64,000 nt of DNA from Halobacterium noricense (lineage in GTDB: Archaea; Halobacteriota; Halobacteria; Halobacteriales; Halobacteriaceae). Shown one piece after another: positions 10,290-18,061 of the stretch. The notes under the pieces are model-generated. The model saw only the letters and a program-made list of their open reading frames with translations. It made no database searches and was not told where the DNA came from. The number at the start of each line of letters is the position of its first letter. Position 1 is the stretch's first letter. The stretch lies in contig NZ_CP089468.1 of assembly GCF_021233435.1 (NCBI RefSeq), positions 186,001 through 250,000 of the forward strand, read 5' to 3'. A program made the position numbers and the translations under genes.

Positions 10290-10352
10290 CTACTCCGCGA
10301 ACCGCTCGGTGGTCTCGTACTTGGTTCCGGTCGCGACGTACGCGACGTCCGC
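10290..10352 (-). pseudogene. Duplicated 3' end of artA (archaeosortase remnant)
   Basis: Read on the minus strand this piece gives ADVAYVATGTKYETTERFAE and a stop. That is close to the true ArtA C-terminus at 11223 (DVAYIATGNEYEITRRFAE). Only about 20 codons are left. It therefore appears to be a relic of a duplicated artA end, separated from the real gene by the TumE/TumA-like cassette, which suggests the cassette inserted next to artA with duplication or recombination. Confidence 0.65.
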
Positions 10353-10422
10353 TTCCAACCTCCAGTCGCTCGTCGAGGCCTAATGTTTAACACCGTTGGG
10401 TGCTAGCCCCAACATACGGAGG

Positions 10423-10730
10423 ATGGGCGCAAACCGCGTTTACCGGGACGAAAGCACGAAGCCAGACGGAAGCCGATATGTGATGAAGGCGTGGCAAGTC
10501 CCGGAAAGCGAGGAGTTCCCGCAGGGGTTGAAATACAGCTTCAGTACATGGACGCTGACGGCGACACACTCCTGCGGTACGACAACACGCCCTACCACCT
10601 CGACGTAGGGCGACACCACCGACACACACCCGACGACGAGATTGCGGCCCTCGATTTCACCGGGCTCCGCGACCTCGTCGACCAATTCCACACCGAGGTG
10701 AATGAAATCTATGCCCGACGAACCAACTGA
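10423..10730 (+). pseudogene. TumE-like toxin gene with a frameshift (DUF6516 family)
   Basis: The gene starts ATG after GGAGG and reads MGANRVYRDESTKPDGSRYV; the rest (LQYMDADGDTLLRYDN, then HHRHTPDDE and LDFTGLRDLVDQFHTEVNE) is in another frame. One missing base near 10540 separates the two halves; restoring it would give about 103 residues. The whole resembles the toxin partner (DUF6516/TumE) found beside HVO_A0114-type HTH proteins. Either a sequencing error or real inactivation. Confidence 0.65.
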
Positions 10731-11178
10731 CACCGAACCCACGCACGACGAATTCACGCCCGGGCCCGAGGAGGTTGACTACCCCTCGACGCTCCGAATC
10801 ACCGCGCTCCCCGCCGAGCAAGCGCAAGCCGCCGCGCTCGAGCGCGCCGAGCAGTGGGAGCACGGTGAGGAAGTCCCGCACGTCGTGAACTTCGAAGACC
10901 GCGCGCAGCTGCGCGAACTGCTCACCGACCGGCGGATGGAGCTGCTCGAAGAAGTGATGGAGCGGCCCCCCGAGAGCATCCGCGCGCTCGCCGACCGCCT
11001 CGACCGCGACGTCCACGACGTCCACGACGACCTGCATCTGCTTGCGGACTACGATATCGTTCACTTCAAGGAAGCCGGGCGTGCGAAGAAGCCGTACGTT
11101 CCCTACGATACGGTGCGGCTCGAAGTTGAGTTTGGTCTGTCTCGGGACGGTGGAGCGGAATCGCAGGCGTCCGCCTAA
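10711..11178 (+). CDS. HTH antitoxin-like protein (HVO_A0114 / TumA-like)
   Basis: A 155-aa acidic protein with a C-terminal winged helix: MELLEEVMERPPESIRALAD then VHDVHDDLHLLADYDIVHF. It overlaps the end of the TumE-like gene, and the ATG at 10711 lies 10 bp from a GAGGTG ribosome site. Such proteins accompany DUF6516 toxins and are taken to be antitoxin and regulator. Here the partner toxin is frameshifted, leaving an apparently orphan antitoxin. Confidence 0.7.
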   Translation: MPDEPTDTEPTHDEFTPGPEEVDYPSTLRITALPAEQAQAAALERAEQWEHGEEVPHVVNFEDRAQLRELLTDRRMELLEEVMERPPESIRALADRLDRDVHDVHDDLHLLADYDIVHFKEAGRAKKPYVPYDTVRLEVEFGLSRDGGAESQASA

Positions 11179-11222
11179 CAGTTGTTGCTAGCACGACCTC
11201 TATTCAGTCTCTTGGCTGAATG

Positions 11223-12125
11223 CTACTCCGCGAACCGTCGCGTAATCTCGTACTCGTTGCCGGTCGCGATGTACGCGACGTCCTCGACGACGCCGCCGAG
11301 CTCCGGGACGATGCGGAGCAGCGCGAACGTCAGGACGACGAGCGCGACGACCGACGCGGACTGGGCGAGCATGCGGTCGGCGAACAGATACGACACCATG
11401 TTGCCGTCGGTCGTCGGGAACACCGCGAACGCGAGCGTCTCGTAGATGCCGCCGCGGAACCACTGCTCGCCGTGCGCGACGGCGATGAACACCACGCGAA
11501 TCACGTTCAGCCCGTAGATGACGGGGAGCGCGACAGCGAGCGCCTGCATGCGGCGCTTCAGCGGAGCCTTCACGGCGAGCGCGAGCCCGCCGACGATGGA
11601 CATGCTGCCGATGCCCGTGCACGCCATCAGGACCGTCGTCGTGTAGCGGTGGCCGGGCTCGCCGGTGACGGACTCGCCGGTGAACACGAACTTCGCCAGG
11701 TAGCCGTGGTCGCCCTCCACGACGGGCGGGTAGTAGCCGAACTGCGCCATCAGCCACTCGGCCTGCTGGGCGACCGTCTCGATGGCGAACTGGCGCGCCG
11801 GCTCGATGGTCTGGAACGGCAGGAACAACAGCCCCATGATGGCAATCGAGCGCGTCAACGTCACCAGTTGGCGCTTGCCACTGCCGACGAGGTACGCGGT
11901 GTACAGACACGCGGGCACGGCGACCGCGCTCAGCACGCCCTCGATGACGCTCAAGTGCTCGAAGAAGTAGTACGGCACCAGCAGCCCCCAGAACGCCGCG
12001 AACAGCGTCCACGCCGCGACGGCCGCGTACCGGCTGTACTGGCGGTGGTTGGTCTGGAGGATTGCGCTCGTCCCGAACGCCGCGATGACGACCCACGCGA
12101 GCGTGTCGGTCAACGCGGATACCAT
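11223..12125 (-). CDS. artA: Archaeosortase A
   Basis: A 300-aa membrane transpeptidase-like enzyme that cleaves PGF-CTERM tails of surface proteins and enables their lipid attachment. About seven hydrophobic segments are visible. The catalytic cysteine is C169 in MACTGIGSMS, with arginines R210 (LNVIRVVFIA) and R251 following; this spacing matches the Cys-Arg-Arg set known for haloarchaeal ArtA. Its expected substrate, a PGF-CTERM surface glycoprotein, is encoded 2.7 kb to the right. A scrap of its own 3' end is duplicated at 10290. Confidence 0.95.
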   Translation of the reverse strand: MVSALTDTLAWVVIAAFGTSAILQTNHRQYSRYAAVAAWTLFAAFWGLLVPYYFFEHLSVIEGVLSAVAVPACLYTAYLVGSGKRQLVTLTRSIAIMGLLFLPFQTIEPARQFAIETVAQQAEWLMAQFGYYPPVVEGDHGYLAKFVFTGESVTGEPGHRYTTTVLMACTGIGSMSIVGGLALAVKAPLKRRMQALAVALPVIYGLNVIRVVFIAVAHGEQWFRGGIYETLAFAVFPTTDGNMVSYLFADRMLAQSASVVALVVLTFALLRIVPELGGVVEDVAYIATGNEYEITRRFAE

Positions 12126-12176
12126 TACGAGACGGGACGGGCGTCGCGAGTATAGGCGTGTTGGTGTCGGCGGGCG

Positions 12177-12572
12177 TCACTCTCGTTCGTCGACTAATCG
12201 TACGTGGTCGACACCAACTGTCTCGTACGCCGTCTCACTGGCTAGCAGCGTCTCGTCGCGTGTCGCTGCTAGCCCTGCGTGGAGGGCATCGAATGGCGTC
12301 AGCTCTTCGTCCTCGATGAACGTCGCTGCCGCGAGTACGGCGTCCTCGTGGGTTCGCGGAACGACCGGAACGAGTTCGAGGAGGTTTGTCACGGCACGGG
12401 GAATGTCGATCTCGTACGAGCCCTGCTCTCGGTCGTAGAACAACACGAGCAGCTCGGCGTACGCCAGAATCGAGGTGTGTGGATCGTACTCGTCGAGAGC
12501 CTGCACTGCAGCGTCCTGCAGCCAATCGTCGTCTTTGGCGAGCGCGACGAGCGTGTCTGTTTCGACGTACAC
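12177..12572 (-). CDS. vapC: PIN-domain toxin (VapC family)
   Basis: A 131-aa PIN-domain ribonuclease starting MYVETDTLVALAKDDDW, with first acidic residue in ETD, later E in YAELLV, and the C-terminal pair in FDALHAG and DHVRLVD. It lies 3 bp after an AbrB-type antitoxin gene, forming a type II VapBC module. One of three apparently complete VapBC pairs in the window. Confidence 0.88.
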   Translation of the reverse strand: MYVETDTLVALAKDDDWLQDAAVQALDEYDPHTSILAYAELLVLFYDREQGSYEIDIPRAVTNLLELVPVVPRTHEDAVLAAATFIEDEELTPFDALHAGLAATRDETLLASETAYETVGVDHVRLVDERE

Positions 12573-12575
12573 GGC

Positions 12576-12833
12576 TCAGTTCTCGTCACGCCCTTCGTCG
12601 TTGTCGCGGGCTGACTCCGCGAGAGCTTCCCGTGCCTGCTCTTTCAACTCCTCGACGTTCTCGTTCTCGAAGGCATCGCCGACTGCCTCCTGCACCCCTT
12701 CGAGGGGGTCCTCGTCGACCGGGAACAGCGCGACGTGGCTGGGGAGTTCGACGACGCGATACGTCTCCCCGAACCGTTCCCGCACGTCCTTCGGGAGATA
12801 CAGCCGCCCGCGTTCGTCTGTCGACTTCGACAT
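12576..12833 (-). CDS. vapB: AbrB-type antitoxin (VapB)
   Basis: An 85-aa protein with a SpoVT-AbrB swapped-hairpin domain at the N terminus (ERGRLYLPKDVRERFGETYRVV), followed by a charged helix for toxin binding. It precedes the PIN toxin by 3 bp. DNA binding by the AbrB domain implies autoregulation. Confidence 0.88.
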   Translation of the reverse strand: MSKSTDERGRLYLPKDVRERFGETYRVVELPSHVALFPVDEDPLEGVQEAVGDAFENENVEELKEQAREALAESARDNDEGRDEN

Positions 12834-12923
12834 CCTTGGCTACGCTTGTGTGGGAAGAATCAAAAATCTTCCCGCAAATAGGGAAATTATCACGCCAGCT
12901 GCGACGAACGACGAGAATCGACG

Positions 12924-13178
12924 TCATCGATTCCGGTCGACCCACTCGCAGAACGCTCGAAAGTCTTCGGCTCCAGCCTGTTCGGCGATACTTCGAAGCG
13001 TTCCAGTGTCGAGACGGTCGTGTCGCGGAACCGTCACCGTACGCGGCTCAGTATCGTGGCTCTCGGGGGGACTCCACTTCAAAATCACGTGGTCGCCGGA
13101 CGTCCGCTTCCACGCGAACCCGCCGACGTTGACGAGCACCTTCACGACGTCGTTGCCGGAGAAGTCACGCGTAACCAT
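12924..13178 (-). CDS. HicA-like toxin, second copy
   Basis: An 84-aa HicA/YcfA family protein starting MVTRDFSGNDVVKVLVNVGG, with the core SGDHVILKW containing the expected histidine, and GTLRSIAEQAG near the end. It follows the HicB-like gene by 7 bp. Only about half of its residues match the HicA at 8054, so the two modules are old paralogues rather than a recent duplication. Confidence 0.83.
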   Translation of the reverse strand: MVTRDFSGNDVVKVLVNVGGFAWKRTSGDHVILKWSPPESHDTEPRTVTVPRHDRLDTGTLRSIAEQAGAEDFRAFCEWVDRNR

Positions 13179-13185
13179 CCAGCGA

Positions 13186-13467
13186 CTACTTGAGGACGTC
13201 CGGCAGGTCGCCCGACGCGTTTGCGTCCGGTTCGATGCCGACCGCCACGACCTCCTCGTCTGTCGGCGCGCGCCCGACGTCACCCCGGTAGAGCGCGACC
13301 GCTTCGTCGAGGTTCTCCAGGGCCGCTTCGCGTGTCTCCCCCTGAGAGGCGACGCCGGTTTCCTCGTCGCGGGCCATCCAGAGGTCCCCGTTCTCCCCGA
13401 GCGAGAGTGTGATTTCAACTGGCGCATTCGGGGAGTCTCGCCCTCGCCCGTCGGTATCCGCGCTCAT
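13186..13467 (-). CDS. HicB-like antitoxin, second copy
   Basis: A 93-aa HicB-type protein (VEITLSLGENGDLWMARDEE, then TGVASQGETREAALENLDEAVALY), the usual ferredoxin-like HicB core without an obvious DNA-binding tail. ATG at 13465-13467 (MSADTDGRGRD) is preferred over an upstream GTG that would overlap the preceding winged-helix gene. Partner of the HicA-like gene downstream. Confidence 0.8.
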   Translation of the reverse strand: MSADTDGRGRDSPNAPVEITLSLGENGDLWMARDEETGVASQGETREAALENLDEAVALYRGDVGRAPTDEEVVAVGIEPDANASGDLPDVLK

Positions 13468-13553
13468 GCGACGACGTACGGCGGGTTCACGGATAAATTC
13501 TCGGCCGTTCCGAGGTGGCAGCCGGGATTCGTGGCTGTCCTCCGCCGGGTTCG

Positions 13554-13874
13554 TCACTCATCGTCGCCGTAGTAGTCGTCGGTCGTCGACGACGAGCTCG
13601 CTGCGGTCTGCGCGGCGTACGACGCGAGCCGGTCGTCGTTCCCGATGGCCCAGTAGCGCCCGCGGTGGCGGACGAGTCCACGGTCTTCGAGCCGGGACAG
13701 CGCGGCGCCGACGCTCCCGCGCTTGATGCCGGTCGCTTCGTGGAGTTCGGTTTGCGTGAACGCCTGGTCGTCGTTCGCGGCGAGGAACCGCAGGATTCGA
13801 TGCGGCTGCGTTCCCTCCCGGACGTCGAGCGCGTCGCTTCGGTCGTCCTCGAAGCGGTCGATTCCAATCGGCAT
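13554..13874 (-). CDS. Winged-helix (MarR-like) regulator, paralogue 2
   Basis: A 106-aa protein starting MPIGIDRFEDDRSDAL, with the same winged helix as the gene at 9829 (IKRGSVGAALSRLEDRGLVR, then GRYWAIGND). Upstream are two AACGCAAT repeats 10 bp apart. It precedes hicBA on the same strand by 86 bp, so it may control that module. Both copies sit in the toxin-antitoxin patch flanking artA. Confidence 0.75.
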   Translation of the reverse strand: MPIGIDRFEDDRSDALDVREGTQPHRILRFLAANDDQAFTQTELHEATGIKRGSVGAALSRLEDRGLVRHRGRYWAIGNDDRLASYAAQTAASSSSTTDDYYGDDE

Positions 13875-13883
13875 GTGTAATAG

Positions 13884-13901
13884 AACGCAATACAACGCAA
13901 T
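13884..13901. promoter_or_regulatory. Phased direct repeats upstream of winged-helix gene 2
   Basis: AACGCAAT occurs at 13884-13891 and 13894-13901, exactly 10 bp apart, immediately before the gene at 13554-13874. One-helical-turn spacing suggests cooperative binding, possibly by the gene's own product. Confidence 0.4.
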
Positions 13902-14028
13902 AAGTGTGCGGGCAGTGCTCGCGCCGAAATTCGTCCTTACGCCCAGTGGGGTAGTCGCCGTCAATCGCTGAGAGCTCGAGGAGCGCTTCCTCTGTGTTGG
14001 ACGGTGAAGCCACTCCCGGATGAAGGAT

Positions 14029-14044
14029 GTTAATTGCTGTTAAC
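14029..14044. promoter_or_regulatory. Palindrome before HTH gene
   Basis: GTTAATTGCTGTTAAC is an inverted repeat (GTTAA, 6-base spacer, TTAAC) overlapping the likely TATA element of the gene that follows. A plausible operator for that HTH protein. Confidence 0.4.
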
Positions 14045-14096
14045 GGGGGTGGAAATGCTCATGCACTCCCGGGTGTTGTCTCTCTGTACGAGCAGC

Positions 14097-14429
14097 ATGG
14101 AGCACGCGGCCGACCGCGGTGAGAAGAAGCGACTCCGGAAGGAACACCCTAGCGGGTGGTTCTACCTCACGCAGCACGACGCCGTCCCGATTCTCGTCGA
14201 TGCGTTGCTCGACCTGCCGCCGAATCGAGAGTTCAACAAAACCGAGCTCGCGGAGCACGCCGGCGTCACTCGCCAGACTGTCGGCACCTACACCGATCTG
14301 CTGGTCGAAGTCGAACTCATCGAAGCAGTCCCGGAGACGTCCCCGCGTCGATATCGCGTCGCGGACAGCGCCGTCGTCCAGGAGCTCTTCGGGTTGAACA
14401 GCGCGCTCAACAACGTCGGCGACGAGTAG
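14097..14429 (+). CDS. Winged-helix regulator
   Basis: A 110-aa predicted transcription regulator: HDAVPILVDALLDLPPNREF, then NKTELAEHAGVTRQTVGTYT, a clear helix-turn-helix, and a wing ending in SPRRYRVADSAVV. The ATG at 14097 (MEHAADRGEKK) gives the usual domain length. An upstream in-frame ATG at 14055, 11 bp after the palindrome, is an alternative leaderless start. Target genes unknown. Confidence 0.75.
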   Translation: MEHAADRGEKKRLRKEHPSGWFYLTQHDAVPILVDALLDLPPNREFNKTELAEHAGVTRQTVGTYTDLLVEVELIEAVPETSPRRYRVADSAVVQELFGLNSALNNVGDE

Positions 14430-14480
14430 CGCACGGGCTTTCCACCGACAATCGCGGTGTCGCTGCTCGCGTTTTGAACG

Positions 14481-14660
14481 CTACGCTGCGTTCGTCCGAA
14501 CGTCTGCCGCTCCGAATTCGCCTTCCACGTCGACAGCGTTCGTCTCGCCGACGTCGACGGGCTCGAAGTCGTCGAAGACGCCGTCCCGTTGCTGGACGAC
14601 TTCGATAGGTTGCCGTCGGTCGTCCAGCCGTCGTCGGAGCGCCGCCGGAATCGTGACCAT
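14481..14660 (-). pseudogene. Degenerate AbrB/VapB-like antitoxin
   Basis: A 59-codon frame beginning MVTIPAALRRRLDDRR, preceded in frame by NVSDRE, which recalls the swapped-hairpin core of AbrB antitoxins. The segment that should follow RRRLD is missing, and the tail EVVQQRDGVFDDFEPVDVGE runs on directly. No PIN toxin is adjacent. Read as an internally deleted antitoxin; the rest of 14430-14865 shows no gene. Confidence 0.4.
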
Positions 14661-14802
14661 CTCCCGGTCGCTGACGTTCGTCTGTTCGTTTCAGTCGACG
14701 CGAGACAATCACAGGCCGACCGTGCCGGTCCGAATCGTAGCTGTCGTCCAACTTCGCGAAGCGTTCGCGTCGGACGGCGCTGTGGCTGTCGAGTTGTGAG
14801 CG

Positions 14803-14853
14803 CGAAAGAAAAGTGCGGGTAGGGGTATCGGGGTGACTGCGTTACGGGCAGTC
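14803..14853 (-). terminator. Terminator of the surface glycoprotein gene
   Basis: Just after the stop codon at 14866 the transcript would form a GACTGC/GCAGTC stem (14835-14853) followed by C-rich sequence and the T-rich run CTTTTCTTT (about 14803-14812). T-rich ends are normal archaeal terminators, and one is expected behind such a highly expressed gene. Confidence 0.55.
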
Positions 14854-14865
14854 AGTTCGTGTTGG

Positions 14866-17451
14866 TTAGTTCTGGCGGAGTGCGAGCAGGGCAGCACCGA
14901 GGACGGCGATGAGCGCGATGCCCATGCCGAAGCCGGGGATGCCGCTGCCGGACTCGTCTTCAGAGGTTTCCGTAGCGGTTTCCGTCGCCGTTGCGGTTTC
15001 CGTGGCCGTTGCGGTCTCGGTGGCCGTTGCGGTGGCGGTTTCCGTGGCGGTGGCGGTTGCCGTGGCGGTCTGTGCGGATTCGACGACCGAGCCGTCGGCG
15101 CTGACGGTGCTCACGAACTGGCCGCCCTGGAGGGTGGCCGTGAACGTGTCGTTGGCCGAGCGCTCGCTGAAGTCGAATTCGCCGGAGAAGGTGCCGTCAG
15201 CCTGGACGGTGACGGTCTCGCTCATGACGAACCGCGGCTGGGTGTCGCCGGACGAGCGGACGCGAACCGTCAGCTCGCTACCGGGTGAGATAGTCGACGT
15301 GCCGGAGATCGTCTGGCTGGATGCGGCTTCGACCTGGATCTCGTCGTCGGCGATGTCGAAGCTACCTTCGCGGTCGACCATTTCGATGTGGTCAGAGACC
15401 GACTGCGGGTCCTCGTCGCCGAGGAGCCGGGAGTCGTTGACCGTGAAGGTGACGTTCAGCACGTCTTCAGCCGTCAGCGCGCGGTCGCTGCCGGTGTCGA
15501 AGCTGTTGGAGTCCGTCGCGACGTAGTAGGTGTCGCCGGACTGGAAGACAGCGTCGAAGCTGACGTTGGAGACGTTGACCGTCTTCGGCTGACGGTTCGC
15601 GCTCGTGGACTCCTCAGTCTGGTTAATCGTCACGTCGATTGCCCCGCTCTCCACGAGGGACGCGAACTTGTCGGTGGTGGAGTCGGTGGACTGGTTGTTG
15701 AGAACGCCTTCGATGCCGGAGGCGTCGAACTGGTGGATGATCGTGTCACCAGCGTCGCCGGTGCGGGCGAAGGTGTCGCTCTCGGTGATCGTGTTGTTGT
15801 TGACTGCGGCCGTGAGGTCCTCGGCGGATTCGAGGTTATTCACGGTGGTGTCGGAGGCGACCCAGAGGTTCAGCCCCGTGGTCGCGCGCTCCTCAAGAAC
15901 TGCAACGGACAGATCGTTCGGATTGCTCAGCGTCTCGGATGCACTACCGGTGCTGACGGAGAGGTCGTAGTCTCCCGCGTCCAGCAGCGCACCTTCGAGG
16001 TCCGTCTGACCGTTGTTGTGCAGGCTGACGTCGTCGTCGCTGTTGCCAGCTTCGACGAGTTCAGCGCCGGGCTCACCGGCTTCGTAGGAGTTGAAGAGGA
16101 CGCTGACCTGACCGTCATCGTTGCTGTCCGCGAACGAGATGTTGGCCTGGTAGCCGACTGCCTCTTCATCACCGACGACGAGGGTGCCGGAGGTGGCGGC
16201 CTCGCTGAGGTCGATGGTGACGTTGACGATGTCGCCCTGCTGGTCAACGTACGTGTTCTGCGCGAAGGACACGTCGCCCGCACCGACTGCGTTCACGGTG
16301 ATGTTGGACGTGTCTTCGGCGGTGGTGTCGGTGACGGCGTAGTTGAACGTGTAGTTACCAGCGTCGACACTCGTGAAGTTCGCGTAATCACTGATGTCGC
16401 CGCCCTGCTCGACTTTGAGTTCGACGCCGTCTTCTTCGACGTCGCTTTCGACGTTAACGTCAGTGACGTCGAAGCCGTCGTTGAAGATTTCGACGAGTTC
16501 GCTGTCGTCGAGGTTCTCCGAAGTGACGGTGAGGTTGTAGGGTTCGCCCTGGCGGTTGGTGGAGGTGAATTCGGCGCTGATGTTGGTGTCGCCGCGGTTG
16601 TCGACAGTGTCAGCGTCGAAGCTCGCGCTGAAGTCCTGCTCACGAACCGTGAAGTTGCTCTGTGCGGAGTTCTGCGGGTTGGAACCGTCGTTACTGATGA
16701 AGTACGTCGTACCAGTGTCGAGGCCGGACGTGCTCACGTTCACGAGGTCGGCAGCATCGTTGTAGTTCAGCGAGCGGACCGGCGAGCCGGTCGTGGAGTC
16801 CACACGCTCATAGAGCGTGTAGCTGCCAGAGTTAGCGTTGCTGTCGCGGTCGCCAGCGTCGTAGACTGCGGTCTGGCCCTGGAAGACGATGCTCCCGTCA
16901 CTGAACGACGAATCATCGAGATTGTCGCCGGGAGTGACATCGCTGATGGTGAGCGATTGAATCAGGAAGTCACCATTATTACCACCGGTATCGTCAACTG
17001 CGACACGGAGTTCGGTGGTTTGATCACTCGAGACGTTCGGGTAGTCAACTTCTAGGGAACTAATGTTGAATGCCGCTGTAACGTTCATACTCGACGGCTG
17101 AGCGGTGAATGTCAGGTTCCCATCTGCAACGTTTTGGTTCGCAGAAGAGATGTTTGAGCTGACACCGGATGTACTCGTGATATTTGCACCGTTAGTCAGA
17201 TACACCTCGAAATTAACGGTATTGCCGCCAGTATCTCCATCATTCAGGTTCTGTGCTGTGAAATTGACTTCGTTGTGGACAACGGTCGTCCCTTCATCAA
17301 CGGTTCCATCCGATGGGTTGGATACGTTGGTATCGGTAACGCCCGTAATCGCCGCAGCACTTCCTGTGAACGCGATGCCGGCTGCAAATACCGAGCCGAT
17401 CATCAGCGCAGTCAGGAAGACCGCGCGGAGCTTGTCTGTATTGCTTGTCAT
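14866..17451 (-). CDS. csg: Surface (S-layer) glycoprotein with PGF-CTERM tail
   Basis: The 861-aa cell-surface glycoprotein that should form the S-layer. The start at 17451 (MTSNTDKLRAVFLTALMIGS) gives the haloarchaeal surface-glycoprotein signal peptide ending near SAAA. Many NxS/T sequons suit N-glycosylation. Near the C terminus is a Thr/Ala/Glu-rich spacer (TATATE-type repeats), probably O-glycosylated, then SGSGIPGFGMGIALIAV, a PGF-CTERM motif with membrane helix ending LRQN. The end is nearly the same as that of H. salinarum Csg (852 aa). ArtA is encoded at 11223. Confidence 0.93.
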   Translation of the reverse strand: MTSNTDKLRAVFLTALMIGSVFAAGIAFTGSAAAITGVTDTNVSNPSDGTVDEGTTVVHNEVNFTAQNLNDGDTGGNTVNFEVYLTNGANITSTSGVSSNISSANQNVADGNLTFTAQPSSMNVTAAFNISSLEVDYPNVSSDQTTELRVAVDDTGGNNGDFLIQSLTISDVTPGDNLDDSSFSDGSIVFQGQTAVYDAGDRDSNANSGSYTLYERVDSTTGSPVRSLNYNDAADLVNVSTSGLDTGTTYFISNDGSNPQNSAQSNFTVREQDFSASFDADTVDNRGDTNISAEFTSTNRQGEPYNLTVTSENLDDSELVEIFNDGFDVTDVNVESDVEEDGVELKVEQGGDISDYANFTSVDAGNYTFNYAVTDTTAEDTSNITVNAVGAGDVSFAQNTYVDQQGDIVNVTIDLSEAATSGTLVVGDEEAVGYQANISFADSNDDGQVSVLFNSYEAGEPGAELVEAGNSDDDVSLHNNGQTDLEGALLDAGDYDLSVSTGSASETLSNPNDLSVAVLEERATTGLNLWVASDTTVNNLESAEDLTAAVNNNTITESDTFARTGDAGDTIIHQFDASGIEGVLNNQSTDSTTDKFASLVESGAIDVTINQTEESTSANRQPKTVNVSNVSFDAVFQSGDTYYVATDSNSFDTGSDRALTAEDVLNVTFTVNDSRLLGDEDPQSVSDHIEMVDREGSFDIADDEIQVEAASSQTISGTSTISPGSELTVRVRSSGDTQPRFVMSETVTVQADGTFSGEFDFSERSANDTFTATLQGGQFVSTVSADGSVVESAQTATATATATETATATATETATATETATATETATETSEDESGSGIPGFGMGIALIAVLGAALLALRQN

Positions 17452-17559
17452 GGTTTGGTAATCTGCTATTTCGGTACCGAGGTCGGTCACGTCCCGGATA
17501 GGACGGTACTGGACGCTGGCACCAGTGGGTAGGGGTATTGTCACTATCTTTCCTTTACC

Positions 17560-17615
17560 GGGAAATGCCTTCTGGCTGTTCTGGGTGCTTTCCCTGGCGT
17601 TTATACGGGAATCGG
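17560..17615 (-). promoter_or_regulatory. Promoter of the surface glycoprotein gene
   Basis: GTATAAA on the minus strand (17600-17606) is a strong TATA box. Transcription would start near 17575, giving a leader of about 125 nt before the ATG at 17451. A leader of roughly this length is known for H. salinarum csg. Rest of 17452-17680 holds no gene. Confidence 0.55.
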
Positions 17616-17682
17616 GCCGATTCGGCCACAAGAGCTTAATAGCTATTCGTGAGCCCGTGCTACTCTCCACCACTCCGTCGTC

Positions 17683-17784
17683 TCACTTCGCTCGACGACG
17701 CGGCTCGCGCCGCGCAGTCTGGTGCCGGGATGCGGCGCTGTCGAACGCCGCGTAGAAGACGCCCGTGTCGACGAACGTACTCAT
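17683..17784 (-). pseudogene. Truncated VapC (PIN) gene
   Basis: The first 24 codons read MSTFVDTGVFYAAFDSAASR, a clean PIN-domain N-terminus with the first catalytic Asp. They then run into hairpin-rich repeat sequence and stop at 17683. The start overlaps the stop of the antitoxin gene at 17781 (ATGA), so an intact VapBC pair has lost nearly all of its toxin. Confidence 0.75.
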
Positions 17785-18008
17785 CCGTACAGAATCCCGT
17801 CGATGTCCGCCTCGTCCGTCTCGACGTCCGAGTCAAACGTCGCCTCAAAGAATGCGACAACTCTGTCTTTCTCCTCGTAGGCGTCGTCAATAAGCCGCGA
17901 CAGTACCTCCTGGTGGCTGACTTCCCGGCCCGTCTCGACGCGAATTTTCGCTTGTAGCTCTTCGAGACGAGATTTCGCGTCCTCGTCGACCCTCACCTCC
18001 TCCGACAT
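17781..18008 (-). CDS. Antitoxin-like protein (VapB type)
   Basis: A 75-aa acidic helical protein starting MSEEVRVDEDAKSRLEELQA, then VETGREVSHQEVLSRLIDDA. The pattern suits haloarchaeal antitoxins paired with PIN toxins. The ATG at 18006-18008 is favoured over an upstream frame extension. Its toxin partner is only a fragment, so the antitoxin may survive alone. Confidence 0.65.
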   Translation of the reverse strand: MSEEVRVDEDAKSRLEELQAKIRVETGREVSHQEVLSRLIDDAYEEKDRVVAFFEATFDSDVETDEADIDGILYG

Positions 18009-18061
18009 GTGCTCTCGTCCTCTCTGAAACTGGGTAAGCGTTTCCACGACCTCTCGTTCAA

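Noticed and set aside
14430-14865. Further winged-helix gene in the gap
   Set aside because: Apart from the deleted AbrB-like frame all readings are GC-rich shadows without domains.
15388-17055. 555-codon plus-strand frame opposite the surface glycoprotein
   Set aside because: Shadow frame with Val/Asp/Gly-rich low-complexity sequence; the minus-strand gene has signal peptide and PGF-CTERM end.
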